From contig NZ_JAPMIU010000003.1 of assembly GCF_026410505.1 (NCBI RefSeq), positions 186,001 to 250,000 on the forward strand: a stretch of DNA of 64,000 bases. The letters are read 5' to 3'. Source of the stretch: Frateuria hangzhouensis (GTDB taxonomy: Bacteria; Pseudomonadota; Gammaproteobacteria; Xanthomonadales; Rhodanobacteraceae). The notes beneath the pieces were generated by a model that ran no database searches, was not told where the DNA came from, and saw nothing but the letters and a program-made list of their open reading frames with translations. Below, one piece after another: positions 1 to 8,557 of this stretch (the stretch's first letter is position 1; every line of letters starts with the position of its first letter). The translations under genes were made by a program, and so were the position numbers.

Positions 1-747
1 GCCGGCGTCGCGCGCACGTTGCTGGTCAACGGCACGCAAGAGGCCCTGCTCGAGCGCACGGCCGCGCATCCCGATCGCGTGCTGTTCGGCGTACCGCAAG
101 GCTGGCACGTGCACGAGGGTTTCATCTGCCGGTCGGCCGAGCGCCTGTTTGCCGTGGACCAGTTGCCGGTGCCGGGCGATCACAACGCGCTCAACGCGTG
201 CGCCGCACTTGCCGCGCTGGAGGCGATGGGCCACGACGCGCGGACTGCCGCGCCGGCGCTGGCGCATTTCCACGCACTGCCGCACCGGCTGCAACCCCTG
301 GGCGAACGCGACGGCCGGCAGTGGATCAACGACTCCATCAGCACCACGCCGCAGGCCACGCTGGCGGCGCTGGCGAGCCTGGCCGGGCGTGCGGTGACGG
401 TGATCGTCGGCGGCCACGACCGCGGCCTGGACTGGACGGATTTCGTCGATGCGGTGAGCGATCAGCCCAGCCTGGCGATCGTGGCGCAGGGTGCCAGTGG
501 ACCACGTATCGCCGCGGCGCTGGGCGAGGCGCAGGCGATCGGCGAGCTCGCACTGGTCGCCACGCTGGCCGACGCGGTCGAGCGGGCACGCGCACTGACA
601 CCGACCGGCGGCGTGGTGCTGCTGTCGCCCGGCGCGCCCAGCTTCGACCAGTTCCGCGACTACGCCGAGCGCGGCCGCCGCTTTGCCGAACTGGCCGGCT
701 TCGACGGGCAGGCGATCAGCGGGATCGAAGGCCTGGGCGTGAGCTAG
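1..747 (+). CDS. murD2: UDP-N-acetylmuramoyl-L-alanine glutamate ligase, MurD2 type (5' end outside window)
   Basis: This is the C-terminal half of a Mur ligase, a cytoplasmic enzyme that adds glutamate to UDP-MurNAc-L-Ala in peptidoglycan synthesis. The frame is open from base 1, so the start lies upstream. Visible motifs are 'HRLQPLGERDG', 'INDSISTTPQAT', 'GGHDRGLDW' and the terminal 'SPGAPSFDQF..YAERGRRFAEL'. Classical MurD carries NDSKATN at the second of these places. The NDSISTTP and GGHDRGLDW versions are what I associate with MurD2, the xanthomonad enzyme that adds L-Glu before the epimerase MurL converts it to D-Glu. MurD2 rather than MurD is therefore an inference from motifs. A murL gene would be expected just upstream, outside the window. 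Confidence 0.75.
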   Translation, partial: AGVARTLLVNGTQEALLERTAAHPDRVLFGVPQGWHVHEGFICRSAERLFAVDQLPVPGDHNALNACAALAALEAMGHDARTAAPALAHFHALPHRLQPLGERDGRQWINDSISTTPQATLAALASLAGRAVTVIVGGHDRGLDWTDFVDAVSDQPSLAIVAQGASGPRIAAALGEAQAIGELALVATLADAVERARALTPTGGVVLLSPGAPSFDQFRDYAERGRRFAELAGFDGQAISGIEGLGVS

Positions 748-766
748 CCAGGTTCGTTGCCTGGCT
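746..766 (+). terminator. possible hairpin terminator after murD2
   Basis: AGCCAGG and CCTGGCT form a perfect 7-bp stem with a 7-nt loop starting at the stop codon. The following bases (CTTCGC) are not a good T-tract, so Rho-independent termination is only possible, not clear. Confidence 0.3.
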
Positions 767-825
767 CTTCGCGGGTCAGCCCGAGAACGGCGCTCCGTCC
801 GCCAACGCATCGGGCCATGTATGCA

Positions 826-902
826 TGTAGGAGCCCACTTGTGGGCGATGCCTTTTGGCCGGCATCCGAGCTGAGAGCATCGCCCACAAGTGGGCTCCTA
901 CA
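826..902. repeat. REP-like inverted pair, family 1 (GTAGGAGCCCACTTGTGGGC)
   Basis: Two 26-bp arms, TGTAGGAGCCCACTTGTGGG.. and its exact reverse complement, are separated by about 25 bp. Each arm is itself a small hairpin (CCCAC..GTGGG). The same element recurs at 14069, 23294, 33903 and, as a single arm, 55578. A diverged copy sits inside hrpA at 15039. It lies between murD2 and the convergent stress-protein cluster. REP/BIME elements of this kind are spread by RAYT transposases in related genomes; no such gene is in the window. Confidence 0.85.
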
Positions 903-983
903 AGGTTCGATTCAGCGGGTCTACTCGAGGTCACCTGCAAGGGCATCGACCAGCCCCGGCGGCCACCCGCAGTCGCGACGAGG

Positions 984-1271
984 CTACCCTTCCGACTCAC
1001 GCCCCTTGTTCACCAGATCGCGCACGCGATGGCCACCCTTGGTGCCCAGTTCCGAGTAGCCCTGAGGCCCCAGTTCCTCCTTGCGCGCTTCGCCGCCCTT
1101 CTTGCCGAGCGCCGAATAGCCCTCCGGTCCGAGCTGTTCCTTGCGGGCCTCGCCGCCCTTCTTGCCCATCGCCGAGTAGCCCTCGGGACCGAGCTGGCTC
1201 TTGCGGACCTCGCCGCCGCGCTGGCCGGCTTCGCGAACGCTCATGTCGCCGGAGTTCTTGTTGCTTGCCAT
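984..1271 (-). CDS. KGG-repeat / group 1 LEA-like stress protein (95 aa)
   Basis: This is a small, very hydrophilic protein with three tandem copies of a roughly 22-residue unit of the form 'KGGEARKEQLGPEGYSALG', opening with 'MSVREAGQRGG' at residue 10. The unit matches the KGG repeat of the Bacillus general stress protein GsiB and the 20-mer of plant Em (group 1 LEA) proteins, which are disordered hydration-protective proteins. A GAGG sequence lies 7 nt before the ATG. It is the last of five co-oriented small genes (2565 to 984). A protective role under drying or osmotic stress is inferred from the family. Confidence 0.85.
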   Translation of the reverse strand: MASNKNSGDMSVREAGQRGGEVRKSQLGPEGYSAMGKKGGEARKEQLGPEGYSALGKKGGEARKEELGPQGYSELGTKGGHRVRDLVNKGRESEG

Positions 1272-1333
1272 GGTGGTACCTCGTCATCAGCAATGGTGTG
1301 GAAGGGCGCTGCTTTTCTTGGTGGTCGCGGGGG

Positions 1334-1540
1334 CTATCGCTCGTTGCCGTAGCCCTTCATCACTTCCTGCGGACCGCCGTACTTCTCGTCGGGCAAGTTG
1401 CGGATCTCCTGCATCACCTCGTCCGGCGCGCTGTTGCGGCGGGCGCACTCGATCAGGTCCTGTTTGTCGGCCGGGTAGTCGACGCCGCTCAGGTATTGCT
1501 GCACGTTGGCCGGCGAATGGCCTCCTACGCCTCGTGTCAT
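1334..1540 (-). CDS. DUF2795 family small protein (68 aa)
   Basis: The protein carries 'YPADKQDLIECARRNSAP', 'VMQEIRNLPDEKYGGPQEV', the pattern of DUF2795 proteins, a short helical family of unknown biochemical role. A ribosome-binding site GGAGAG stands 6 nt before the ATG. It lies between two KGG genes, 62 bp upstream of the 984-1271 gene and 19 bp downstream of the 1560-1886 gene, so it probably shares their transcript and stress regulation. Confidence 0.75.
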   Translation of the reverse strand: MTRGVGGHSPANVQQYLSGVDYPADKQDLIECARRNSAPDEVMQEIRNLPDEKYGGPQEVMKGYGNER

Positions 1541-1559
1541 GGTGTTCTCTCCGCGGTGG

Positions 1560-1886
1560 TTATTCGTTGCCTTCGGATTCCTTGCCCTTGTTGATCAGGT
1601 CGCGCACGCGGTGCCCGCCCTTGGTGCCCAGCTCGGAATAGCCTTCCGAACCGAGCTGTTCCCTGCGGGTCTCGCCGCCTTCGCGGCCGATGTCGCTCAT
1701 CGCGTTGGGGCCGCGCTGCTCGCGCAGCGCTTCGACGCCCTGGTGCCCGAGATGCGAATAGCCTTCGGGACCGAGCTGTTCCTTGCGTGCCTCGCCACCC
1801 CGTTGACCGGCTTCGCGCACGCTCATGTCGCCCCTGCCTCGGGCGTGGCTGGACGGTGTCCGGTTGTTGTGCTCGTTGTGTGCCAT
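1560..1886 (-). CDS. KGG-repeat / group 1 LEA-like stress protein (108 aa)
   Basis: A hydrophilic protein with an N-terminal Asn/His/Arg-rich extension, then 'MSVREAGQRGGEARKEQLG' and three repeat units. The second unit is diverged ('HQGVEALREQRGPNAMSDIG'). The tail 'LGTKGGHRVRDLINKGKESEG' is nearly the same as in the 984-1271 gene, showing recent duplication. A GGAG lies 6 nt before the chosen ATG; the internal Met of MSVREAGQ is an alternative start. A 202-bp spacer with no visible gene separates it from the next gene upstream (2089-2322), so it may have its own promoter. Confidence 0.8.
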   Translation of the reverse strand: MAHNEHNNRTPSSHARGRGDMSVREAGQRGGEARKEQLGPEGYSHLGHQGVEALREQRGPNAMSDIGREGGETRREQLGSEGYSELGTKGGHRVRDLINKGKESEGNE

Positions 1887-2088
1887 GCGATTCTCCGGGG
1901 TGTGCGGGGACGGTGTTCAAGGGACGCCCGCCTGGCGGGCAAGGTTCGGGTTGCAACCGGTGTGCCAGTGGCGAGCGCGCCACGCCGGGCCATTTCAGGG
2001 CGGGATACCGGTAGCCGCCTGTAATTTGCGCCGATCCGTGGAAAGAACTGCCACCCTCGCCTGCGTGCGTGGGTCGCCTGGCTGGCTG

Positions 2089-2322
2089 TCAGTCGCCTTC
2101 GCTCTGCCTGCCCTTGGCGATCAGGTCGCGCACGCGCTGGCCGCCCTTGGTGCCCAGCGCGGAATAGCCTTCGGAGCCGAGCTCCTCCCGGCGGGCCTGC
2201 CCGCCCTTGCGCCCGATCGCCGAGTACCCTTCGGGACCGAGCTGTTGCTTGCGGATCTGGCCGCCCTTGCGACCGGCCTCGCGGACGCTCATGCCGCCCT
2301 TGTCGCTGTCCTGGTTCTTCAT
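2089..2322 (-). CDS. KGG-repeat stress protein (77 aa)
   Basis: This is the compact form of the family: 'MSVREAGRKGGQIRKQQLG' after a 10-residue leader, two full repeat units and the shared tail 'GTKGGQRVRDLIAKGRQSEG'. A ribosome-binding site GGAGAG lies 6 nt before the ATG. Repeat number (three, three, two, one across the cluster) is the main difference between paralogues, as expected if units were gained and lost by recombination. A cytoplasmic protective role is inferred from GsiB/YciG relatives. Confidence 0.82.
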   Translation of the reverse strand: MKNQDSDKGGMSVREAGRKGGQIRKQQLGPEGYSAIGRKGGQARREELGSEGYSALGTKGGQRVRDLIAKGRQSEGD

Positions 2323-2382
2323 GGGGATCTCTCCTCACTTCCGGGGGGAAGAAAGTCGTTGCGGTGGGGTTGCGCGTACGGA

Positions 2383-2565
2383 TCAGTGACGGCGCTCGCC
2401 ACGTTCGGCCTCACGACCTTTCTGGACCAGCTCGCGCACGCGCTGCCCACCCTTGCGGCCGGCCTCGCGCACGGTGGTGCCGCCACCGTCGTTCGTGCGC
2501 GGGGCGGCGTCGCCGGCGTGCTTGCGGGTGTCCTGGTCAGGAGAGGAGAACGGTTGCCTGGTCAT
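2383..2565 (-). CDS. single-KGG-unit stress protein (60 aa)
   Basis: The short protein 'MTRQPFSSPDQDTRKHAGD' ends in 'TTVREAGRKGGQRVRELVQ', keeping only the leader motif fused directly to the C-terminal tail of its larger neighbours. An upstream Met at 2643 would give 86 aa, but GGAG lies 6 nt before the ATG at 2565, so I chose that start. It is the first gene of the five-gene cluster on this strand and follows tamB (stop at 2793) after about 230 bp. Confidence 0.72.
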   Translation of the reverse strand: MTRQPFSSPDQDTRKHAGDAAPRTNDGGGTTVREAGRKGGQRVRELVQKGREAERGERRH

Positions 2566-2792
2566 GGTCATCTCCGTGGTTGGATACCCGGTCCTGGCTG
2601 CCGGGCAGCCAAGGGCCTGCATCAGGGGTGCCAGAGAAGGCACCGCGCGCCCGCGCGGTTCGCCACGCAGCGTGCGCAGAAAATTTGCGAGTGCCGGGAA
2701 AGAACTACACGCCCATCCAGGCGGGTGGCTGTGTGCCCGGCGGGGAGGCTGTCCCGTTCCTTCCGGGCGGGCCCGTCAAGGGCGGACGCGCG

Positions 2793-5700
2793 TCAGCGTT
2801 CCAGCCGGTAATTGATGCTCGCGCGGCTGAAATCGGTGGCGTTCTGCATCTCGAGGTTCCAGCGGTGGCTGAGGCGGTAGCGCAGGGTGATCACCTGGCC
2901 GGGTTCGAACAGGCCCACGCCGTAGCTCAGGTACAGCCGTGGCGAGAGGTATTTGCCCACGGTGAAGGCCGATTCCCCGCCCAGCGCCTCGTTGCTGGAC
3001 ACGCCGATCTCGTCGATGCCCAGCCGACTGCCGATGCTCTTGGCGAGCAGGTCGCCCGCGGCTGAGCCCAGCGCCTGGGCGGCGGCGCCGACCATGTCGC
3101 CTTCGCCGCCGTTGACCTGCGACAGCGGCTTGCCGGTGATCAGGTAGGACAGTGCGTCGGACTGTTCCATCGGCGGGTTGGAGAACACCGTAAGGATCGG
3201 CCGCTGCGCGGTGCCGGTGATCAGCAGGCCGACCTCCTGGCCTTCGTCGATGGTGGCGTTGGGATTGAGCTTGCGCACCGCGCGCAGGTCCAGGCCGGGG
3301 TTGTCGACCGGCGTGCCGGCGAACAGCAGCTTGCCCTTTTCGATGTGCAGATCCTGGCCGTAGGCCTGGTAGGTGCCGGACACACCGATCTGGCCCTGGC
3401 CGCGGGTGGCGCGGCCCGGTTGCTCGATCACCGTCAGCGAGCCGGTGAGGCGGCCGTCCAGGCCCTTGCCGGTCAGATGCGTGCGGCGGCCGAGGTCGAC
3501 TTTGACTTGCGCGTAGATCGGCAGTTGCGCGGCGGCCTGTTCCTGCTCGCGTTCGTCGACCACCACCACGTCCGGCGAGGCCTTGGTGGCGCCGCCGCCA
3601 GGCAGCCGGTCGAGATCGACGTCGGCGCTGTCCAGCGCGACCGCGCCGGTGATGCGCACGCCCTGGGCGTCACGCTCCACGCGCAGGTCCGGCGTGAGCA
3701 CCACGCGGGCGGCGGGGATGTCCGCCGCGGTGACGTCCTGCCCGCTAAGGGTGATCGCCGTGGGTGCCTGTGCGGTGAGGCCGTAGGCGCCGCCGATCGC
3801 CAGCGTGCCCTTACCCGAGCGCACGTGGCCGTCCAGCTCCAGGTGTTGCGCATCGGGGGCGCGCAACACCAGCACGCCATCGGCGAGCTTGAGGCCCAAT
3901 GCGGGGACTTCGGCGGCGAAGCCGTCCAGGTTCGCCTGGCCGGTCACCGCCGGCTGCGCCAGCGTGCCGGCGAAGCCGAAGCGGCCGTCGAGCCGCCCGT
4001 GCACGTTGGCCACTTCGGCCGTGAGCAACTCGATCGGGGCGAGGTCGTCCAGCCGCAGGGTGAGTTCGCCGCCGAGCGCCTGCGCGTCGCCGTCGATGGT
4101 CACGCGGCCGTCCAGCCGGCCGTTGCCGTTGAGTGCGGCATGCGCTTCGATCTGTTGGTGGCCGGGCGCCAGGTCGGCGTCGAGGGTGAAATCCCGCCAG
4201 GCCAGCAGCGGCCGCTGCGCCTGCTCGGTGTAGGTGATCGATCCCTGGTCGGAGGCCAGCGTGGCCTTGCCGCTCAGCGCACCGCGCGCGCTGCGCTTGA
4301 GCGTGCCCTGGCCATGCAGCGTGCCGTCGGCGCGCATGGGCAGGTCGGCGTAGCCGGCGGCGTTGAGCAGCAGCGCCAGCGGCAGCGCGCGCAGGCGGTA
4401 GCTGGCATCGAGATTGCCGCCCTTGTCCTGGCGGCCCTCGACGCACAGCAGCGGATCGCCGGCGGTGAGGCAAAGCTGTGACAGCGCCAGCGCGCCGCCG
4501 TTGTAGTCCAGCGTCGCCGGCTCCTGCAGCCGCCAGCGCGGCAGGCCCTGCGGCTCCAGATCGAGCGTGCCGAGGATGCCCTTCCAGTGGCCGTTCTTGA
4601 GGCTGCCATGCAACGCCAGGTTGGCGGAGAGCTGGCGGCCGTCGGCATCCAGCGTGAGCCGGTGCGCCGCTTCGGTGCCCTCGGCATGTAGCGCGAGCGT
4701 GTCGAAGGCCAGGCCACCGAGCCAGGCGTCGCGCGCATCGACATCGACGTTGCCGCTGGGCCGGCTGATGTCCGGCAGGCGGGCCTTCAGGTCGAGCCGG
4801 CCGATGCGCTGGGTGCCGTAGGCGAGCGTGCTGCCGTGTGCTTGCCCCTCGACGCCCAGCGCCGGCGGCAGGCCGGTGACGTGGGCGTTCGCTTCGAGCT
4901 GGCCGCCGGCATCGGGCAGCCAGTCGGCCAGGCTGGCGATGGTCAGCTGCACCTGCACGTCGTTGCGCGCGCCCGGCTTGCCGTCGATGGCGACCGTGCT
5001 GTTGCCGGAGGCAAGCGACAACGTGCCGTCGACCACCTGGTTCGGCGCCAGGTGCAGCTTGCCGTGGCCGCGCACCGGCCGACCGCGCAGGCGGCCCTCG
5101 AGGCGGGCCAGGTCGAGGGTGGCGTCGGGCTGGCCGGCGGGCAGGGTGCCGGCCGTGTGCAGTTGCGCATCCAGGGCGCCATTCCAGCCGGCGAACAGCT
5201 GGCCCGGGTCGAAATCCTCCGCTTCGGCCGCCAGCTCCCAGCCGAACACCGGTTGCAGGGTGAGCGTGCCCTGCGCATGCAGGTGGCCCTGCGGCTGCCT
5301 GATGTCGAACGTACGCAGCGCCAGCTGCTGCGGCGTGCCGTCCAGGTTCACCGCCAGTTGCGCGAGTTTGCCCGGCGGGCCGATGGCGACGCTGCCTTCG
5401 GCGTGGAACTGCGCGGTGCTGCCGCGCACATCCAGCTGGCCGTGGCTGGCAAGTGGCTGGCCGGCCAGTTCCGCAGGCAGTTCGAGATCCCGCCAGGCCA
5501 GTTGCAGCGTGCCGGAGGTCGGTTCGGCATCGAGCCGGACCTGTCCGTGCGCTTCGAGCCGGCCCTCGATCTGCGGCGAGGTGAGGGCGAGCGTTTCCAG
5601 CGTGAGCAGGGAACGGTCGTCGTTGAGCTGCGCGCGCAGCGGCGCCAGTTGAAGCCGCCATTCATTGAGGTCGACGTGGCCGGTCAGCGTGCCGCCGTGG

Positions 5701-6539
5701 CGGTCGCCCTTGCCGTCGAGGTCCAGCGCCAGGCTTTGCAGCGAGCCTTCGCCGAGCAGCGGTGCAGGATCGAAGCGCGGCGCGTCGAGCGAGGCCGTCC
5801 ACGGCCAGGCGCCGCCCTGTTGCAGGGTGGCGTGCAGGTGCGCGGCCATCGGTTGGGCGAGCGCCACGTCGACCCGCGCGTTGGCGCCATCGCTGTGCGC
5901 CTGGAGCTGGCCGGCGTAGGTGGTGTCGCCCAGCGTCCATGCGACGCTGGCCTGGCCCTCGCCCTGCCAGGTCTCATCCAGGGCCAGGGTGCCGTGCAGG
6001 TCGGCGCGCCCCTGCGGCGAGCGCAGGCGCAGGGTGCGGATGGCGATGCCCTGTGCGTTCCACTGCCCGGCGAGGTCCAGGCTGTCGGCGGTGAATACGG
6101 GTTGCTTGCCCTGGTGGATCGCCACGTCGGTCACGTGCGCCTGGTCGAGCTGGATCGCCAGCGGCGGATGGAGCGACGGCGGGCCGCTGTCCGGTTCGCC
6201 CGGTGTGGGCGGCGGCAGCGCGACGTCGACGCCACGCACGTCGAGCATGTCGACGTGCAGTTGCTTGCCCAGCAGCGGCCACAGACGCAGGTCCAGCTTC
6301 GCGCTGGCGATGCGCACCTCCAGGCCCTTGCCGTCGGCGTAGCGCAGATCCCGGAGCTGCAGCGGGCCGGCGAGAGTGCCGCTGGACTGCCGCACGCTGA
6401 GCGCGCCGTCGGTGAAGCCGCTGGCGCGGGCCAGGGCGAAATGCAGGCCGGCGTTGGTGCCGAGCAGCCACCACAGGACCAGCGCCAGTAGCAGGAGCAG
6501 GGCGAGCAGGGAGAGGCCGAGGCGCTTGAGCCACTTCAT
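2793..6539 (-). CDS. tamB: translocation and assembly module subunit TamB (1248 aa)
   Basis: This is a very large inner-membrane-anchored periplasmic protein. An N-terminal hydrophobic helix (about residues 7-27) is followed by roughly 1200 residues of repetitive beta-rich AsmA/DUF490-type sequence. The C-terminal TamB domain ends 'LEMQNATDFSRASINYRLER'. TamB spans the periplasm as a hydrophobic groove and works with TamA in outer-membrane protein insertion and phospholipid transport. Length fits the family (about 1250-1300). It lies 163 bp downstream of tamA on the same strand; that gap holds a repeat element, so co-transcription is likely but interrupted by structure. Confidence 0.93.
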   Translation of the reverse strand: MKWLKRLGLSLLALLLLLALVLWWLLGTNAGLHFALARASGFTDGALSVRQSSGTLAGPLQLRDLRYADGKGLEVRIASAKLDLRLWPLLGKQLHVDMLDVRGVDVALPPPTPGEPDSGPPSLHPPLAIQLDQAHVTDVAIHQGKQPVFTADSLDLAGQWNAQGIAIRTLRLRSPQGRADLHGTLALDETWQGEGQASVAWTLGDTTYAGQLQAHSDGANARVDVALAQPMAAHLHATLQQGGAWPWTASLDAPRFDPAPLLGEGSLQSLALDLDGKGDRHGGTLTGHVDLNEWRLQLAPLRAQLNDDRSLLTLETLALTSPQIEGRLEAHGQVRLDAEPTSGTLQLAWRDLELPAELAGQPLASHGQLDVRGSTAQFHAEGSVAIGPPGKLAQLAVNLDGTPQQLALRTFDIRQPQGHLHAQGTLTLQPVFGWELAAEAEDFDPGQLFAGWNGALDAQLHTAGTLPAGQPDATLDLARLEGRLRGRPVRGHGKLHLAPNQVVDGTLSLASGNSTVAIDGKPGARNDVQVQLTIASLADWLPDAGGQLEANAHVTGLPPALGVEGQAHGSTLAYGTQRIGRLDLKARLPDISRPSGNVDVDARDAWLGGLAFDTLALHAEGTEAAHRLTLDADGRQLSANLALHGSLKNGHWKGILGTLDLEPQGLPRWRLQEPATLDYNGGALALSQLCLTAGDPLLCVEGRQDKGGNLDASYRLRALPLALLLNAAGYADLPMRADGTLHGQGTLKRSARGALSGKATLASDQGSITYTEQAQRPLLAWRDFTLDADLAPGHQQIEAHAALNGNGRLDGRVTIDGDAQALGGELTLRLDDLAPIELLTAEVANVHGRLDGRFGFAGTLAQPAVTGQANLDGFAAEVPALGLKLADGVLVLRAPDAQHLELDGHVRSGKGTLAIGGAYGLTAQAPTAITLSGQDVTAADIPAARVVLTPDLRVERDAQGVRITGAVALDSADVDLDRLPGGGATKASPDVVVVDEREQEQAAAQLPIYAQVKVDLGRRTHLTGKGLDGRLTGSLTVIEQPGRATRGQGQIGVSGTYQAYGQDLHIEKGKLLFAGTPVDNPGLDLRAVRKLNPNATIDEGQEVGLLITGTAQRPILTVFSNPPMEQSDALSYLITGKPLSQVNGGEGDMVGAAAQALGSAAGDLLAKSIGSRLGIDEIGVSSNEALGGESAFTVGKYLSPRLYLSYGVGLFEPGQVITLRYRLSHRWNLEMQNATDFSRASINYRLER

Positions 6540-6567
6540 GGGTGAGCTCCTGGCGAGGCCAAAGGCC

Positions 6568-6692
6568 TCCCCCTCTCCCCAACCCTCTCCCCCGACTGCG
6601 CCGGGTGAGAGGGGGCATGTAACTCCCGGCTCGCCGCAACCGCTCCCTCTGCCCCGGCCACGCCGGGGGAGAGGGTCGGGAAGAGGGGAAGG
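6568..6692. repeat. palindromic repeat, family 3 (CCCTCTCCCC / GGGGAGAGGG)
   Basis: Two diverged hairpins stand in tandem: CCCTCTCCC..CCGGGTGAGAGGG and CCCTCTGCCCCGG..CCGGGGGAGAGGG. They fill most of the tamA-tamB gap. The same motif lies in frame inside hrpA around 16220-16262. In a transcript these would fold into strong stem-loops and could set the tamA:tamB ratio. Confidence 0.75.
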
Positions 6693-6702
6693 CTCTTCGA
6701 CA

Positions 6703-8460
6703 TCACAGATCCGGCCCGATCACCACGTGCAACTGGATCCCATGCGCGCGGTCGTTGCGGATCGGCGTGCCCACGTCCACGCGGATCATTCCCACCGGCG
6801 AGAGCCAGCGCAGGCCCAGGCCGGCGCCCACCTGCGGCCGGTAGTCGGTGCCGTTGAAGGCGTTGCCGGCATCGACGAAGGCGGCCATGCCCCAGTGGCG
6901 GTTGAAGTAGTGCTCCACCTCGGTGCTGGCCACCAGCAGGTTGCGGCCGCCGATCACGCGGTCGAAGCTGTTGCGCGGGCCGATCGCCTGGTAGTCGTAG
7001 CCACGCACCGAGCGGGCGCCACCGGCGAAGAAGCGTAGTTGCGGTGGCAGCGCGCTGAAGTCGCCGGTGGAGGTGATGCCGGCGCTGGCGCGCAGGATCA
7101 GCCGGTCGCGCCGGGTGAAGGCGTTGATCCACTTGGCATCGGCGGCCAGCTGGCTGAAGCGGGTGTCCGACAGCAGCGAGCCGGCGGTGCTGCGCGCGTA
7201 CACGCTGAGCGACCAGCCATGCCGCACGAAGGTCGGGTTGTCGCCGTGCTTCCTGGACAGCGAGGCCTCGCCGAACACCAGCTTGCTGCGGCCGTGTTCG
7301 ATGCCGGGCGCGTTGTCCGGCTCGCTGCCGCGCTTGCCGACGGTGAAGGTGCCGATCAGCGCGTGTGCGCCCACGGTGCGCGTCCAGCCGTGCCACAGGT
7401 CGGTATGGTTGCCGACCAGTTCCAGCGTGCGCGACTGCGACGTGGCCGTATCGGCATCGCGGAAGTTGACGCCGAAGTTGAGGCTGCGCTGGTCGCCACC
7501 GGGCAGCGGGATCGTGTACAGCGAGGACAGCGTCTTCAGCCGCTGCGCCAGGACCAGCTCGTTTTTCCACTTGTGGCCGCGGCTGTTGACCCAGCGCCGC
7601 TCCAGGCCCAGGCGCACGCCCAGGCCGGTGTCGGTGCCGAAGAACGGTCCGCCGGTGTAGACGCTGCGCTTGGCCGGCTGCAGTTGCACCTGCACGTCCA
7701 CGGTGCGGGTGGCGTCGTCCACGTCCGGCAGCACGTTGACCACCGAGAAGTAGTCTGCGCCGTTGAGCGCCTGCTGCAGGCGCAGCAGGTCGGCCTGGTC
7801 GAAGTACTCGCCGCGGTCGAACGGCAGGTAGCGGTCGAGAAAACCGGGTTCGAACTGCGAGCCTTCGAACGCGACCTTGCCGAAGCGGTAGCGCGGGCCG
7901 GCCTGCCAGGCCAGCTCCACCACGGCACTGCGATCGGCGCGGGTCACCCGCACCTTGTGCGTGACCAGGCGGGCGCCGAGGAAACCGTTGGCGGTCAGTG
8001 CACCGCTGAGGTCGTCGCGGGCCTTCTCGTAGGCGCCGTGGTCCAGCACGTCGCCCTTGAGCCGCTCGATCGCGCGCTCGGCACGGCGGATCGGCGCGAT
8101 CTTCAGCGCCGCCTCGTCCAGCGTCACGTGGACGGCGGTGATGCGCACCGGCTCGCCCCGCTTGACCGTCAACGTGACCTGCCAGTCGCTGGCTCCCGTG
8201 CGCTTGAGCGCTCCCTGCACGCTGGCCTCGTAATAACCGTAGGGCTCCAGCGCCGCGCGCACCTCGTCCGGCGCGTCCTCGTACAGGCGGCGAATCTGCG
8301 CCTCGCTGACCGCCCGGTTGGTGTACTGCGACAGTTCCACGCCGTTGCGCACGGCGGCCTTCAACGGGTCGTCCACGCCCTTGACCTCCAGTCGCACACC
8401 CGCCTGCGCCGCCAGCGGCAGCAGCAGGAAGAGTGCGATCAGGCATCGAAGGCGGCGCAT
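6703..8460 (-). CDS. tamA: outer-membrane assembly protein TamA (Omp85 family, 585 aa)
   Basis: From the chosen ATG the protein starts 'MRRLRCLIALFLLLPLAAQA', a clear Sec signal peptide. The open frame extends 38 codons further upstream without one, so the inner ATG is preferred. Three POTRA-like domains follow (about residues 20-270: 'VKGVDDPLKAAVRNGV', 'PVRITAVHVTLDEAAL', 'GPRYRFGKVAFEGSQF'). A 16-strand barrel then runs to the C-terminus, with the Omp85 signature 'FFAGGARSVRGYDYQAIG'. TamA is the outer-membrane partner of TamB. Its start is about 100 bp from the stop of the glucan synthase on the same strand. Confidence 0.93.
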   Translation of the reverse strand: MRRLRCLIALFLLLPLAAQAGVRLEVKGVDDPLKAAVRNGVELSQYTNRAVSEAQIRRLYEDAPDEVRAALEPYGYYEASVQGALKRTGASDWQVTLTVKRGEPVRITAVHVTLDEAALKIAPIRRAERAIERLKGDVLDHGAYEKARDDLSGALTANGFLGARLVTHKVRVTRADRSAVVELAWQAGPRYRFGKVAFEGSQFEPGFLDRYLPFDRGEYFDQADLLRLQQALNGADYFSVVNVLPDVDDATRTVDVQVQLQPAKRSVYTGGPFFGTDTGLGVRLGLERRWVNSRGHKWKNELVLAQRLKTLSSLYTIPLPGGDQRSLNFGVNFRDADTATSQSRTLELVGNHTDLWHGWTRTVGAHALIGTFTVGKRGSEPDNAPGIEHGRSKLVFGEASLSRKHGDNPTFVRHGWSLSVYARSTAGSLLSDTRFSQLAADAKWINAFTRRDRLILRASAGITSTGDFSALPPQLRFFAGGARSVRGYDYQAIGPRNSFDRVIGGRNLLVASTEVEHYFNRHWGMAAFVDAGNAFNGTDYRPQVGAGLGLRWLSPVGMIRVDVGTPIRNDRAHGIQLHVVIGPDL

Positions 8461-8557
8461 GCGGTGGGGACGTCCCTGTGCGGGTGCGTGCGGGGCACCT
8501 GAGCTTAGCGACGTGGATGTTGCCGCCGCATAAACGGCGCGACCCGGCGGGCGCCGG

